Source: Woeseiaceae bacterium (GTDB lineage Bacteria; Pseudomonadota; Gammaproteobacteria; Steroidobacterales; Woeseiaceae). Taken from it: DNA of 8,451 bases. The notes beneath the pieces are model-generated. The model had not been told where the DNA came from. It did no database searches and worked only from the letters and a program-made list of their open reading frames with translations. Made by a program: the position numbers and the translations under genes. The stretch lies in the NCBI GenBank assembly GCA_022615525.1, contig JAKEGN010000053.1:1-8451 (forward strand), given 5' to 3'. Positions 1 through 6,842 of this stretch are shown in pieces (within the stretch, counting starts at the first letter, position 1; each line of letters opens with the position of its first letter).

Positions 1-2
1 TC

Positions 3-2060
3 ACGCTCACCCTGTCGGGCGGCGAGACTGTCAGTGCGGCGTCCGTGGTCCTCGCCATCGGCCTGCAAGGGAACCCGCGCAAGCTGGGCGCACCGGGCGA
101 AGACGCTGCATTCGTGCAGTACACGCTGGACGATCCGGAAGAATACCGTGGCGAGACCATCGTCGTGGTTGGCGCCGGCGATGCCGCAATCGAAAACGCC
201 ATTGCATTGTCACGCAGCAACACGGTCATCGTCGTCAATCGCCGCGACGAGTTTGCACGCGCGAAGGAAGGCAACCTGGCGCAGATCTCGCGCGCGATCG
301 AAGCCGGAACCATCAAGTGTTTCTACAACAGCAGCGTGGCTGCGGTCGACGTGGCGGGTTCCGTGATACTCAACACCGAAACCGGGCAGACGCGAGTCGC
401 GTGTAACCGCGTAATTGCCCGATTGGGTGCAATCCCGCCGCGGAGCTTCGTCGAAGCCTGTGGCATACGCTTCCCAAGCGACGATCCGACCACGCTTCCC
501 GAATTGACCGGCCAGTACGAGTCGAACGTGCCCGGGCTTTATGTCATCGGCGCGCTGGGCGGGTACCCGTTGATAAAGCAGGCCATGAACCAGGGCTACG
601 AGGTGGCGGAGTTCATCGCCGGCCGCGAGATCCTGCCGGCCGACCACGGAATCCTCGAACAGAAGTTCCGCGGCCTGCCGTTCCGGATGGGTGTCGACGA
701 AACTCTTGCACTCATCCGGCAACGTGCGCCGCTGTTTGCGGATGTCAACGGGCTGGTCCTGCGAGAGCTCGTGCTCGCCAGCGAGCTGCTGATGCCGGTG
801 AAGGGCGAGGTCATCTTTCGCAAGAACGACTACACCAATTCCTTCATGACCATCGTCGAGGGCGAAGTCGATATCGAAACCGACGATGGCAAGCTCATTC
901 GCTTGTCGCAGGGGCAGTTCTTCGGCGAGATGAGCCTGCTCTCCGGCCGGCGGCGTGCGGCAACAGTCCGGGCGGCGGCACCGTGCGTCATCCTGGAGTC
1001 CCCGAGGCGAGAAATCATCCGGCTCATGAACTCCTATGAAGCGGTGCGCCGCAGCATCGACGAACACTTTATCGTTCGTACCCTGCGTGCGGGGTTGACG
1101 CCGGATGCGCCGCAGGAAGAGCTGCGTGCGATAGCAGCTACGGCGGAGCAGCTTTCGTTCAAGCCGGGTGACGTACTGTTCAACGAGGGCGATGACGCCG
1201 ACGGCCTGCACCTCATACGCAGCGGGTCGGTGTCGGTGTCGCGCCGCATCGGCGGGCGCGACATCGTCACGTCCTATGTCGCCGCAGGGAACTATGTCGG
1301 CGAGATGGGACTGGTAGGGCAGGCCAGGCGATCCGCGACCGTGCGCGCAACGGTGGCGACGGATTCCATTTTCCTCAAAGCCGACGTGTTCATGAAAATG
1401 CTGGAGCGTAACCAGGGCCTGCGCGAACGCGTGCAGGAAACGGTGCGCGAACGCCTGAGCGAAAACCTGCGCATGGAAGCGCAGCCGGAAGCCGGCGACC
1501 TGATTTCATTCCTCATGCAACAGGGCCTCGGCGAAGCGACCGACGTGCTGCTGATCGACGAGACGCTGTGCATCGGCTGCGACAACTGCGAGAAGGCCTG
1601 TGCGGAAACGCACGGCGGAACCTCGCGCCTCGATCGCGCTGCCGGCCCCTCTTACGCCCAGGTGCACGTGCCGACTTCCTGCCGGCATTGCGAAGACCCG
1701 CATTGCATGAAGGATTGCCCGCCGGATGCTATCCGCCGCGCACCGAACGGCGAGGTCTACGTGCAGGACAGTTGCATCGGTTGCGGCAACTGCGAGCGCA
1801 ACTGTCCCTATGGCGTGATCCAGATGGCCAGCCGCAAGGAAGAGGCGCCGAACCTGCTGCTCTGGATGTTGACGGGGCGGGGCCCGGGCCCGGGCGAGCG
1901 CCAGCCGCTGGCGGATGATCGCGAAGGCAAGAAAGCCGTGAAATGCGACATGTGCAAGGACCTCTCCGGCGGGCCGGCCTGCGTTCGCGCCTGTCCGACC
2001 GGAGCTGCGTTGCGCATCAGCCCGTCGGAGTTCGTGAAGCTCAGCAAGAGGGCAGGCTGA
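3..2060 (+). CDS. TrxR-like oxidoreductase fused to two cNMP-binding domains and a four-[4Fe-4S] ferredoxin domain (5' truncated)
   Basis: The reading frame is open to the left edge, so the N-terminal FAD-binding part is missing. Residues are counted from the GTG at 45, which is only an internal valine codon. Residues 1-195 resemble the pyridine-nucleotide half of thioredoxin-reductase-type flavoproteins: nucleotide-binding GAGDAA at 43-48, then NRRDEFAR at 65-72, like the NADPH-selecting HRRxxxR motif. The CxxC site of true thioredoxin reductases is absent just before GAGDAA, and the usual GD of the C-terminal FAD motif reads GA (Ala170). Two cyclic-nucleotide-binding domains follow (about 228-345 and 350-468), each with a phosphate-binding cassette: GEMSLLSGRRRAATV and GEMGLVGQARRSATV. 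Residues 501-660 carry 16 cysteines in four groups (509/512/515/519, 546/549/554/558, 577/580/583/587, 634/637/646/650), as in DmsB/FdnH-type electron-transfer subunits. No signal peptide or membrane segment is visible, so it is probably cytoplasmic and passes electrons to the cytochrome b encoded one base downstream. Domain assignments are strong; NADP(H) preference and electron direction are inferred. Confidence 0.92.
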   Translation, partial: TLTLSGGETVSAASVVLAIGLQGNPRKLGAPGEDAAFVQYTLDDPEEYRGETIVVVGAGDAAIENAIALSRSNTVIVVNRRDEFARAKEGNLAQISRAIEAGTIKCFYNSSVAAVDVAGSVILNTETGQTRVACNRVIARLGAIPPRSFVEACGIRFPSDDPTTLPELTGQYESNVPGLYVIGALGGYPLIKQAMNQGYEVAEFIAGREILPADHGILEQKFRGLPFRMGVDETLALIRQRAPLFADVNGLVLRELVLASELLMPVKGEVIFRKNDYTNSFMTIVEGEVDIETDDGKLIRLSQGQFFGEMSLLSGRRRAATVRAAAPCVILESPRREIIRLMNSYEAVRRSIDEHFIVRTLRAGLTPDAPQEELRAIAATAEQLSFKPGDVLFNEGDDADGLHLIRSGSVSVSRRIGGRDIVTSYVAAGNYVGEMGLVGQARRSATVRATVATDSIFLKADVFMKMLERNQGLRERVQETVRERLSENLRMEAQPEAGDLISFLMQQGLGEATDVLLIDETLCIGCDNCEKACAETHGGTSRLDRAAGPSYAQVHVPTSCRHCEDPHCMKDCPPDAIRRAPNGEVYVQDSCIGCGNCERNCPYGVIQMASRKEEAPNLLLWMLTGRGPGPGERQPLADDREGKKAVKCDMCKDLSGGPACVRACPTGAALRISPSEFVKLSKRAG
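2048..2052 (+). promoter_or_regulatory. Ribosome binding site for the cytochrome b gene
   Basis: GAGGG lies nine bases before the ATG at 2062, inside the last codons of the upstream gene. It supports the ATG at 2062 as the start. The upstream stop (2058-2060) is one base from this ATG, so termination and re-initiation are probably coupled. Confidence 0.6.
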
Positions 2061-2061
2061 G

Positions 2062-2940
2062 ATGCACCAGTCGATACTGGCATTCAGGAAGCGCCGTTAC
2101 CTCTGGCTTGCATTGGTGGTTACGGGTCTCTCCATCGCCGGCTTCTGGATCGACGATCCGCAGGAACCGGCCAACGGTGGCACGGTGCTGGGTTACACGC
2201 TCGGCACCATGGGCGCGCTGCTTATCCTCTGGCTCGCCTGGTACGGCGTGCGCAAGCGGCGCTATGCGTCGACCGCGGGCACGGTGCAGGGCTGGCTCTC
2301 GGCACACGTCTATCTCGGTGCGGCATTGCCCATCATCGTGTTGCTGCATTCCGGTTTCCAGTTCGGCTACAACGTACACACGCTCGCGTTCGTGTTGATG
2401 TCACTGGTCATCGTCAGCGGTCTCTTCGGCGTCTACGTGTACCTGAAATATCCGCAGCGACTGAGCGAGAATCGCGGTGGCGCCAATCGCTCGGCGCTGA
2501 TCGATGAGCTTGAGGATGTCGATGAGCGCAGCAAGCGCATCGCGAGCAAGCTGCCGCCGGAGTTCCAGGAGCTGGTCTCGAGCGGTATCAGCCGGCTGCA
2601 ACTCGGCGAATCGATGTGGCAGCGCCTGCGCGGACGCGATCTGTCGCAGGTGCTGCTGAAACGCGGTAACGACTATGCGGTCGTTGCCAACCCGGGACAG
2701 GAAGCCGCGCTCGACTGGCTTGCAGACCAGCAAGCGAAATGCCGGGAACCGGAAACGGCGGCAGTCATCGGCGAACTCTCCGCGCTGTTGCGCAACAAGC
2801 GACGGCTGCTGAAACCGCTTGCCGAGGACTTGCGGCTGCAGGCGCTACTCGAAGTCTGGCTGTATGCGCACATACCGCTGACCGCGGCGCTGCTGGCCGC
2901 GCTGCTGGTTCATATCCTCAGCGTGTTCGTCTACTGGTGA
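2062..2940 (+). CDS. Five-helix di-haem membrane cytochrome b, predicted transmembrane electron carrier
   Basis: This 292-residue protein has hydrophobic segments at about 13-30, 43-61, 79-98, 105-128 and 268-290. By the positive-inside rule (FRKRRY before the first, VRKRRY after the second) the N-terminus is cytoplasmic, and the charged region 131-262 is a large cytoplasmic loop. His82 and His96 lie in helix 3, and His270 and His284 in helix 5. Both pairs are 14 residues apart, the spacing used for two stacked b haems in cytochrome bc1 helices. In this topology His82/His270 would bind the cytoplasmic-side haem and His96/His284 the periplasmic-side haem. The likely role is to carry electrons between the Fe-S flavoprotein encoded upstream and the decahaem cytochrome c encoded four bases downstream; the large loop is a plausible docking site. 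It may belong broadly with b561 or ferric-reductase-like membrane cytochromes, but I cannot assign a named family. The haem ligands are visible; the partners are inferred. Confidence 0.82.
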   Translation: MHQSILAFRKRRYLWLALVVTGLSIAGFWIDDPQEPANGGTVLGYTLGTMGALLILWLAWYGVRKRRYASTAGTVQGWLSAHVYLGAALPIIVLLHSGFQFGYNVHTLAFVLMSLVIVSGLFGVYVYLKYPQRLSENRGGANRSALIDELEDVDERSKRIASKLPPEFQELVSSGISRLQLGESMWQRLRGRDLSQVLLKRGNDYAVVANPGQEAALDWLADQQAKCREPETAAVIGELSALLRNKRRLLKPLAEDLRLQALLEVWLYAHIPLTAALLAALLVHILSVFVYW

Positions 2941-2944
2941 TGCG

Positions 2945-4597
2945 ATGAAATTCCTGATCCGGTTCATAAGCAGGAATGCAGCAGGCGGCACGGAGCAGCA
3001 CGACAGGCTCGTCGACGCGCCGATCATCACCATGGGCCGTGCCACCGACCGCATGTTGCACCTGCGGGACCGGCGCGCGAGACTCGAGCACGCGCAGCTC
3101 GAGGACCAGAATGGCAAGGTGCACATCACGACCGCTGCGCTGGCCGGCGTCGAAGTCAACGGCCGCTCGCAACGCGATGCGCGCCTGGTCGTCGGCGACG
3201 TGGTCGAAGTCGGGTCCAACATCCTGCGGGTCATCGAAGCTCCGCCGGGATCGGATTTTGCATTCACATTCGAACTCAGCGCGGATGCCGAAAGGGACGC
3301 AAGTGCTCCCGGCCACTACGCGGCCGAAGCGAAACGCTTCAGCATGCGCAGCCTGTCCTGGTTCCTCGCTGCCGCGGTGTTGCTGCTTGCGCTGGTCGTC
3401 CCCGGCCTCGACGTTGTCAATCCACAGTTTGCTGCGGTCGCCCGGGGCAGCAAGCTGCTGCCGGACGATACCTGGTGGCTGGCCGGGCCCGTGCACACGG
3501 CGCACACCGCCGCCGGCGCGGATTGCCAGAACTGCCACGTTGCCGCCTTCGAGCGGGTACCGGATGAAGCATGTGTGGACTGCCATGAAGTCAATCGCCA
3601 CGTGGCAGGTGACACACACGCAGTGCTCGGTGAGCGCCGCTGCGCCTCCTGCCATCTCGAACACAACGAACCGCCGGAGCTCGTGAAGCGGCACCAGGGA
3701 CTCTGTGCCGATTGCCATCGCAATCTGCCAGACGACGTAGCGCTGGAGAACGCAGGTGATTTCCTGCTCGATCACCCGGGTTTCAAAGTGAGCCTGCTGC
3801 AACCGCAGGTCAATGCGTCCGGCGAAACGGAGTGGGTCCTGCAGCACCGACTGCTCGCCGATGCACAAGCCGCGGACCGCTCCAACCTGAAGTTCAACCA
3901 CGCGGCGCACCTGGACGAAGCCGGCATACTTGCGCCGGAGGGCAGGCGGGTCATCGACTGTGCAGAGTGCCACCAGCCCGAGCCGGGCGGCGCACGGATG
4001 CGGCCGATCCGCATGGACCAGAACTGTGCCGGCTGCCACAGCCTGAATTTCGATCCCGACGACCCGCGCCGCACGGTGCCGCACGGCGACCCCGATGCCG
4101 TGATGCAGGTGCTTATCGAGTATTACAGCGCAAGGTTGCTGGGTGACGATCCCGATGCCGGGGAGCAAAGGGTACGGCGGCCGGGCCGCGCGTTGACACG
4201 CGCCGACCGCGACCGGGCGGCGGCGGAAGCGAGAGTGCAGGCCATGCAAGTCGCGGAGGACCTGTTCGAACGGCGCGTCTGCGTCAATTGCCACGAAGTG
4301 ACTCGCAGCGACGACCCGGAGATGCCATGGACAGTCCTGCCGGTGAAACTGACGGAACGATTCTTTCCGCATTCGAACTTTACGCATGCCGCGCACGACA
4401 CCGCCGCGAGCGCATGCGACGGTTGCCATGACGCGAGCGTGTCGGAGAGCTCCGCGGACGTCCTCATCCCGGCCATCGAGTCCTGCAGGGACTGCCACGG
4501 CAGCGCCGTGGCGCGGCACAACAATGCATCGCAGACGCCAAGCACCTGCATCATGTGCCACAGTTTTCATTTCGAAGCGAAGGGCACTTATCCGTGA
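2945..4597 (+). CDS. FHA-like domain fused through one membrane helix to a decahaem cytochrome c
   Basis: This 550-residue protein has three parts. Residues 1-100 look like a forkhead-associated domain: ITMGR at 28-32, His49 of the S-R-x-H region, VNG at 71-73 and GDVVEVG at 84-90. Residues 138-158 form one membrane helix, which would leave the FHA part in the cytoplasm and the rest in the periplasm. The periplasmic part has ten CXXCH haem-attachment sites, with first cysteines at 194, 210, 233, 254, 339, 361, 446, 491, 514 and 535. They fall into groups of four, two and four, with about 80 residues between groups. HxxH pairs at 184/187, 319/322 and 481/484, just before haems 1, 5 and 8, are candidate distal ligands, as in c3/c7-type multihaem proteins. 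The start at 2945 has no clear ribosome binding site and lies four bases after the cytochrome b stop, so coupling is likely. The probable role is to take electrons to or from the cytochrome b haems in the periplasm. The FHA match is degenerate and less certain than the haem region. Confidence 0.9.
   Translation: MKFLIRFISRNAAGGTEQHDRLVDAPIITMGRATDRMLHLRDRRARLEHAQLEDQNGKVHITTAALAGVEVNGRSQRDARLVVGDVVEVGSNILRVIEAPPGSDFAFTFELSADAERDASAPGHYAAEAKRFSMRSLSWFLAAAVLLLALVVPGLDVVNPQFAAVARGSKLLPDDTWWLAGPVHTAHTAAGADCQNCHVAAFERVPDEACVDCHEVNRHVAGDTHAVLGERRCASCHLEHNEPPELVKRHQGLCADCHRNLPDDVALENAGDFLLDHPGFKVSLLQPQVNASGETEWVLQHRLLADAQAADRSNLKFNHAAHLDEAGILAPEGRRVIDCAECHQPEPGGARMRPIRMDQNCAGCHSLNFDPDDPRRTVPHGDPDAVMQVLIEYYSARLLGDDPDAGEQRVRRPGRALTRADRDRAAAEARVQAMQVAEDLFERRVCVNCHEVTRSDDPEMPWTVLPVKLTERFFPHSNFTHAAHDTAASACDGCHDASVSESSADVLIPAIESCRDCHGSAVARHNNASQTPSTCIMCHSFHFEAKGTYP
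4579..4584 (+). promoter_or_regulatory. Ribosome binding site and stop-start overlap for the lipoprotein gene
   Basis: GAAGGG ends 12 bases before the ATG at 4597. That ATG shares its A with the TGA stop of the decahaem gene (TGATG at 4595-4599), a classic coupling overlap. Together with the lipoprotein signal that starts here, it decides for 4597 over the in-frame ATG at 4555, which lies inside the upstream gene. Confidence 0.55.
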
Positions 4598-6567
4598 TGC
4601 GGCGGACCGCAGCCGTGCTGGCCGTTGTGTCCGTGCTTGCCGCCTGCGGCGGAGGTTCGCGACCCGCTGCCGTCGGCGTCGATCCGGCAACGCCGGCGCA
4701 GGGCTGCAACGGTTCCTGTGCCGACACGCCAACCAGCCTGTCGGTGAGCGAGGTCGAAGGAGTGATCGCCCGCGCCGTCGCCGAAGCACAGGCACGCAAT
4801 GCCGCTGCGACCATTGCCGTCGTCGACCGGGTTGGCAATGTACTTGCCGTGTTCCGCATGAACGGCGCGGCGACGAACGTAGAAGTGCGCTCACCGGGAG
4901 CGGCCGTCGACGGCGGACTGGAGGGCGTCAACATCGTGCCCGACACGCTGGCCGCGATCGCAAAAGCAATGACCGGGGCATATCTCTCGACGGAAGGCAA
5001 TGCCTTCAGCAGCCGCACGGCAAGCCAGATCGTGCAGGACCATTTCAATCCGCAGGATCCGTTGCAGCCGGGCGGCCCGTTGTTCGGTGTGCAGTTCAGC
5101 CAGTTGCCCTGTTCGGATCTGTTGAACCGCTACATTGGCGCGATCGCGACCGGGCCGCATCGATCACCGCTCGGACTGTCCGCCGACCCCGGCGGCTTTC
5201 CCCTGTACAAGTCGGGTACGCCCGTCGGAGGCGTCGGTGTCATCAGCGACTCACTGTACAGTTTCGACAGGGACATCTCGGACATTGATGGCGACGATGA
5301 TGAACTGATCGCGGTGGCGGCAATGTCTTCGCTCGCCGCGCCAGCAGAGCGGCGGGCGAACGTGATCGCCGTGGACGGACGCTCGCTGCGGTTTGCCGAC
5401 GGTGGCGAGGCGCAATTGCAATCGAACCCGGCGGCGGCGCCCTCATTTGCGAGCATCGACAACATAGCGGGCGTTCTCGTCGCCGTGCCGGGCTACGCTG
5501 CTGCAAGCATCAGCGCGGGCACCGCTTTCTCGCAGGCGGCATCGGGCATCCGGGCCGATGCGCTCGATTTCCCGGGGCTCGATGCCTTCGTACTGGTCGA
5601 TGGACTGGACGCCGAGCGCTTCCGCCCGTTGGCCGGCACGGACGGGGCGCAGGCGCTGACGGCGGCGGAAGTTCAGCAGGTTCTTGGCAGCGCCCTGCAG
5701 GTTGCCAATCGCTCGCGGGCGCAGATACGGCAGCCGGCGGGCACGCCTGCGCGCGTGTCGATCTCCGTCGTCGACACGAACGGCGTTCTGCTCGGCCTGG
5801 TCCGCTCCCGCGACGCACCGGTGTTTGGCATAGACGTGTCGTTGCAGAAAGCCCGCACGGCCACGTTCTTTTCCTCGGCCGCGGCGGCAGCGGCACTGAG
5901 TGGAGTTCCCGATGCCACGTACCTCGACGGAGGACTCGTCGTCCTGCGCAAGGAGCCGCTGGGGCAATACGTCACCGATGTTCGCACGTTCCTGGGATTG
6001 CCATCGGCACTCGCCGACGGCGCAATCGCATTCTCGGATCGTGCCGGTGGCAACCTGTCGCGGCCGCACTACCCGGACGGGGTGAGCACGAATCCGCACG
6101 GGCCCTTCAGCAAGCCGGCAGGAGAGTGGAGTCCGTTCTCCACCGGGCTGCAACTCGATCTGGTATACAACGCAGTCGTGCAGCACGTCGGTTTCGTGCA
6201 GGGACTCGCCGCCGAAGTGCCGCAGAACTGCACGGGGATCGATGGTTTCGACAACGGCTTCGCACAGTCCGGCGTGATAGCCGCATTGGCAAACGGCACA
6301 CAGATATTTCCCGGCAGCGTGCCGATTTACAGGGATGCGACGCTGGTCGGCGGCATCGGTGTATCGGGCGATGGCGTCGACCAGGATGACATGATCGCAT
6401 TCCTGGGCGTGCACGATGCCGCACAGCAGCTCGGCACGATAAACAATGCACCGGTCGCAATGCGCGCGGACACGCTCGCGCCGCAGGGCACGCATCTGCG
6501 CTACGTGAACTGCCCGGTAACTCCGTTCCTCGACAGCGACGAACAGAATGTCTGCGCCGGTAAATAG
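4597..6567 (+). CDS. Lipoprotein with two GlcG/HbpS-like (DUF336-type haem-binding) domains
   Basis: From ATG 4597 the protein has 656 residues. It begins with MRR, a hydrophobic stretch and the lipobox LAAC, with the lipidated cysteine at 17 followed by glycine rather than aspartate, so export to the outer membrane is expected. Two related halves follow. The first has SVSEVEGVIARAVAEA near 49-64, TIAVVDRVGNVLAVFRMNGA at 72-91, and a closing GTPVGGVGVISD at 207-218. The second has LTAAEVQQVLGSAL near 354-367, VSISVVDTNGVLLGLVRS at 387-404 and VGGIGVSGDGVDQDD at 584-598. These are signatures of the GlcG/HbpS/PduO-C fold, members of which bind haem or related cofactors. Both copies are longer than the usual roughly 130-150 residues because of insertions in the middle. 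The gene overlaps the decahaem cytochrome gene by one base, suggesting a role in haem supply, haem sensing or as a structural partner of the cytochrome. No CXXCH is present. The fold call is good; haem binding here is inferred from family and context. Confidence 0.85.
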   Translation: MRRTAAVLAVVSVLAACGGGSRPAAVGVDPATPAQGCNGSCADTPTSLSVSEVEGVIARAVAEAQARNAAATIAVVDRVGNVLAVFRMNGAATNVEVRSPGAAVDGGLEGVNIVPDTLAAIAKAMTGAYLSTEGNAFSSRTASQIVQDHFNPQDPLQPGGPLFGVQFSQLPCSDLLNRYIGAIATGPHRSPLGLSADPGGFPLYKSGTPVGGVGVISDSLYSFDRDISDIDGDDDELIAVAAMSSLAAPAERRANVIAVDGRSLRFADGGEAQLQSNPAAAPSFASIDNIAGVLVAVPGYAAASISAGTAFSQAASGIRADALDFPGLDAFVLVDGLDAERFRPLAGTDGAQALTAAEVQQVLGSALQVANRSRAQIRQPAGTPARVSISVVDTNGVLLGLVRSRDAPVFGIDVSLQKARTATFFSSAAAAAALSGVPDATYLDGGLVVLRKEPLGQYVTDVRTFLGLPSALADGAIAFSDRAGGNLSRPHYPDGVSTNPHGPFSKPAGEWSPFSTGLQLDLVYNAVVQHVGFVQGLAAEVPQNCTGIDGFDNGFAQSGVIAALANGTQIFPGSVPIYRDATLVGGIGVSGDGVDQDDMIAFLGVHDAAQQLGTINNAPVAMRADTLAPQGTHLRYVNCPVTPFLDSDEQNVCAGK

Positions 6568-6599
6568 CCTCGACGTCGTCGTGAGGTCGTTGGGTTCTC

Positions 6600-6686
6600 C
6601 TGTAGGAGCCCGCATTGCGGGCGACGCGATCCTTCGACCCGGCGCGGTTTCTATCACCGCGTCGCGAGCAATGCTCGCTCCTACAG
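6600..6686. repeat. Paired (inverted) REP element, copy 1
   Basis: The element opens with CTGTAGGAGC and closes with its reverse complement, GCTCCTACAG. Each arm contains its own hairpin: GCCCGC-ATT-GCGGGC in the left arm and GAGC-AAT-GCTC in the right. A third short hairpin (CGCGGT, seven-base loop, ACCGCG) sits between them. TGTAGGAGC followed by a hairpin and GCGA is the form of REP sequences common in Pseudomonas and Xanthomonas relatives, which are mobilised in trans by RAYT (REP-associated tyrosine) transposases. No such transposase gene is in this window. Confidence 0.85.
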
Positions 6687-6755
6687 TGGAAAGGCCTGCC
6701 GCCGCGTCGCCGTTCTGCGCCTGCCCGAATCCTGCGTCACCGCCTCGTCGCGCCC

Positions 6756-6842
6756 CTGTAGGAGCCTGCAGTGCAGGCGACGCGAACCTTCGACCTGGCG
6801 CGGTCATTATCACCGCGTCGCGAGCACTGCTCGCTCCTACAG
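6756..6842. repeat. Paired (inverted) REP element, copy 2
   Basis: Same length, order and orientation as the copy 156 bases upstream. The left-arm hairpin is GCCTGC-AGT-GCAGGC and the right-arm hairpin GAGC-ACT-GCTC. Compared with copy 1, the left stem has a paired C-to-T and G-to-A change that keeps it paired, and the loop changes in both arms together. The central hairpin (CGCGGT/ACCGCG) is kept while its loop differs. It ends 26 bases before the start of the downstream barrel gene. Confidence 0.85.

Noticed and set aside
45..47. GTG at 45 as the start of the first gene
   Set aside because: The frame is open to the left edge, and the bases before it encode the expected continuation of a flavoprotein strand (SAASVVLAIG). 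The gene is simply cut by the window.
1879..1895. GC-only palindromic run (repeated GGGCCC) inside the first gene
   Set aside because: It encodes the GRGPGPG linker between the third and fourth cysteine groups and stays in frame, so it is probably a codon-composition effect.
2940..2948. ATG at 2940 overlapping the cytochrome b stop
   Set aside because: It reads ATG CGA TGA, a two-codon frame. The decahaem gene starts at the ATG at 2945. A role in re-initiation is possible but cannot be shown.
4555..4557. ATG 4555 as the lipoprotein start
   Set aside because: It would put 14 polar residues ahead of a clean lipoprotein signal peptide. ATG 4597 has a ribosome binding site and the TGATG overlap.
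2918..4894. Long open frame of 658 codons on the minus strand
   Set aside because: It lies opposite the decahaem gene, whose ten CXXCH sites and FHA motifs are unmistakable. The antisense translation is Arg/His/Ala-rich without any domain, typical of a shadow frame in GC-rich DNA. The minus-strand frames at 210-1211 and 5443-6813 are rejected for the same reason.
4386..5288. 300-codon plus-strand frame across the decahaem-lipoprotein junction
   Set aside because: Arg-rich, low-information translation in a different frame from both well-supported genes. Similar frames at 2976-3686 and 1568-1918 are also shadows.
6568..6586. Weak hairpin just after the lipoprotein stop, considered as a terminator
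   Set aside because: Only four base pairs plus a wobble close it, and no T-run follows.
6600..6842. Repeats considered as a CRISPR array
   Set aside because: Only two 87-base units, each an inverted pair of hairpins, with a 69-base spacer. This fits REP pairs, not short direct repeats with uniform spacers.
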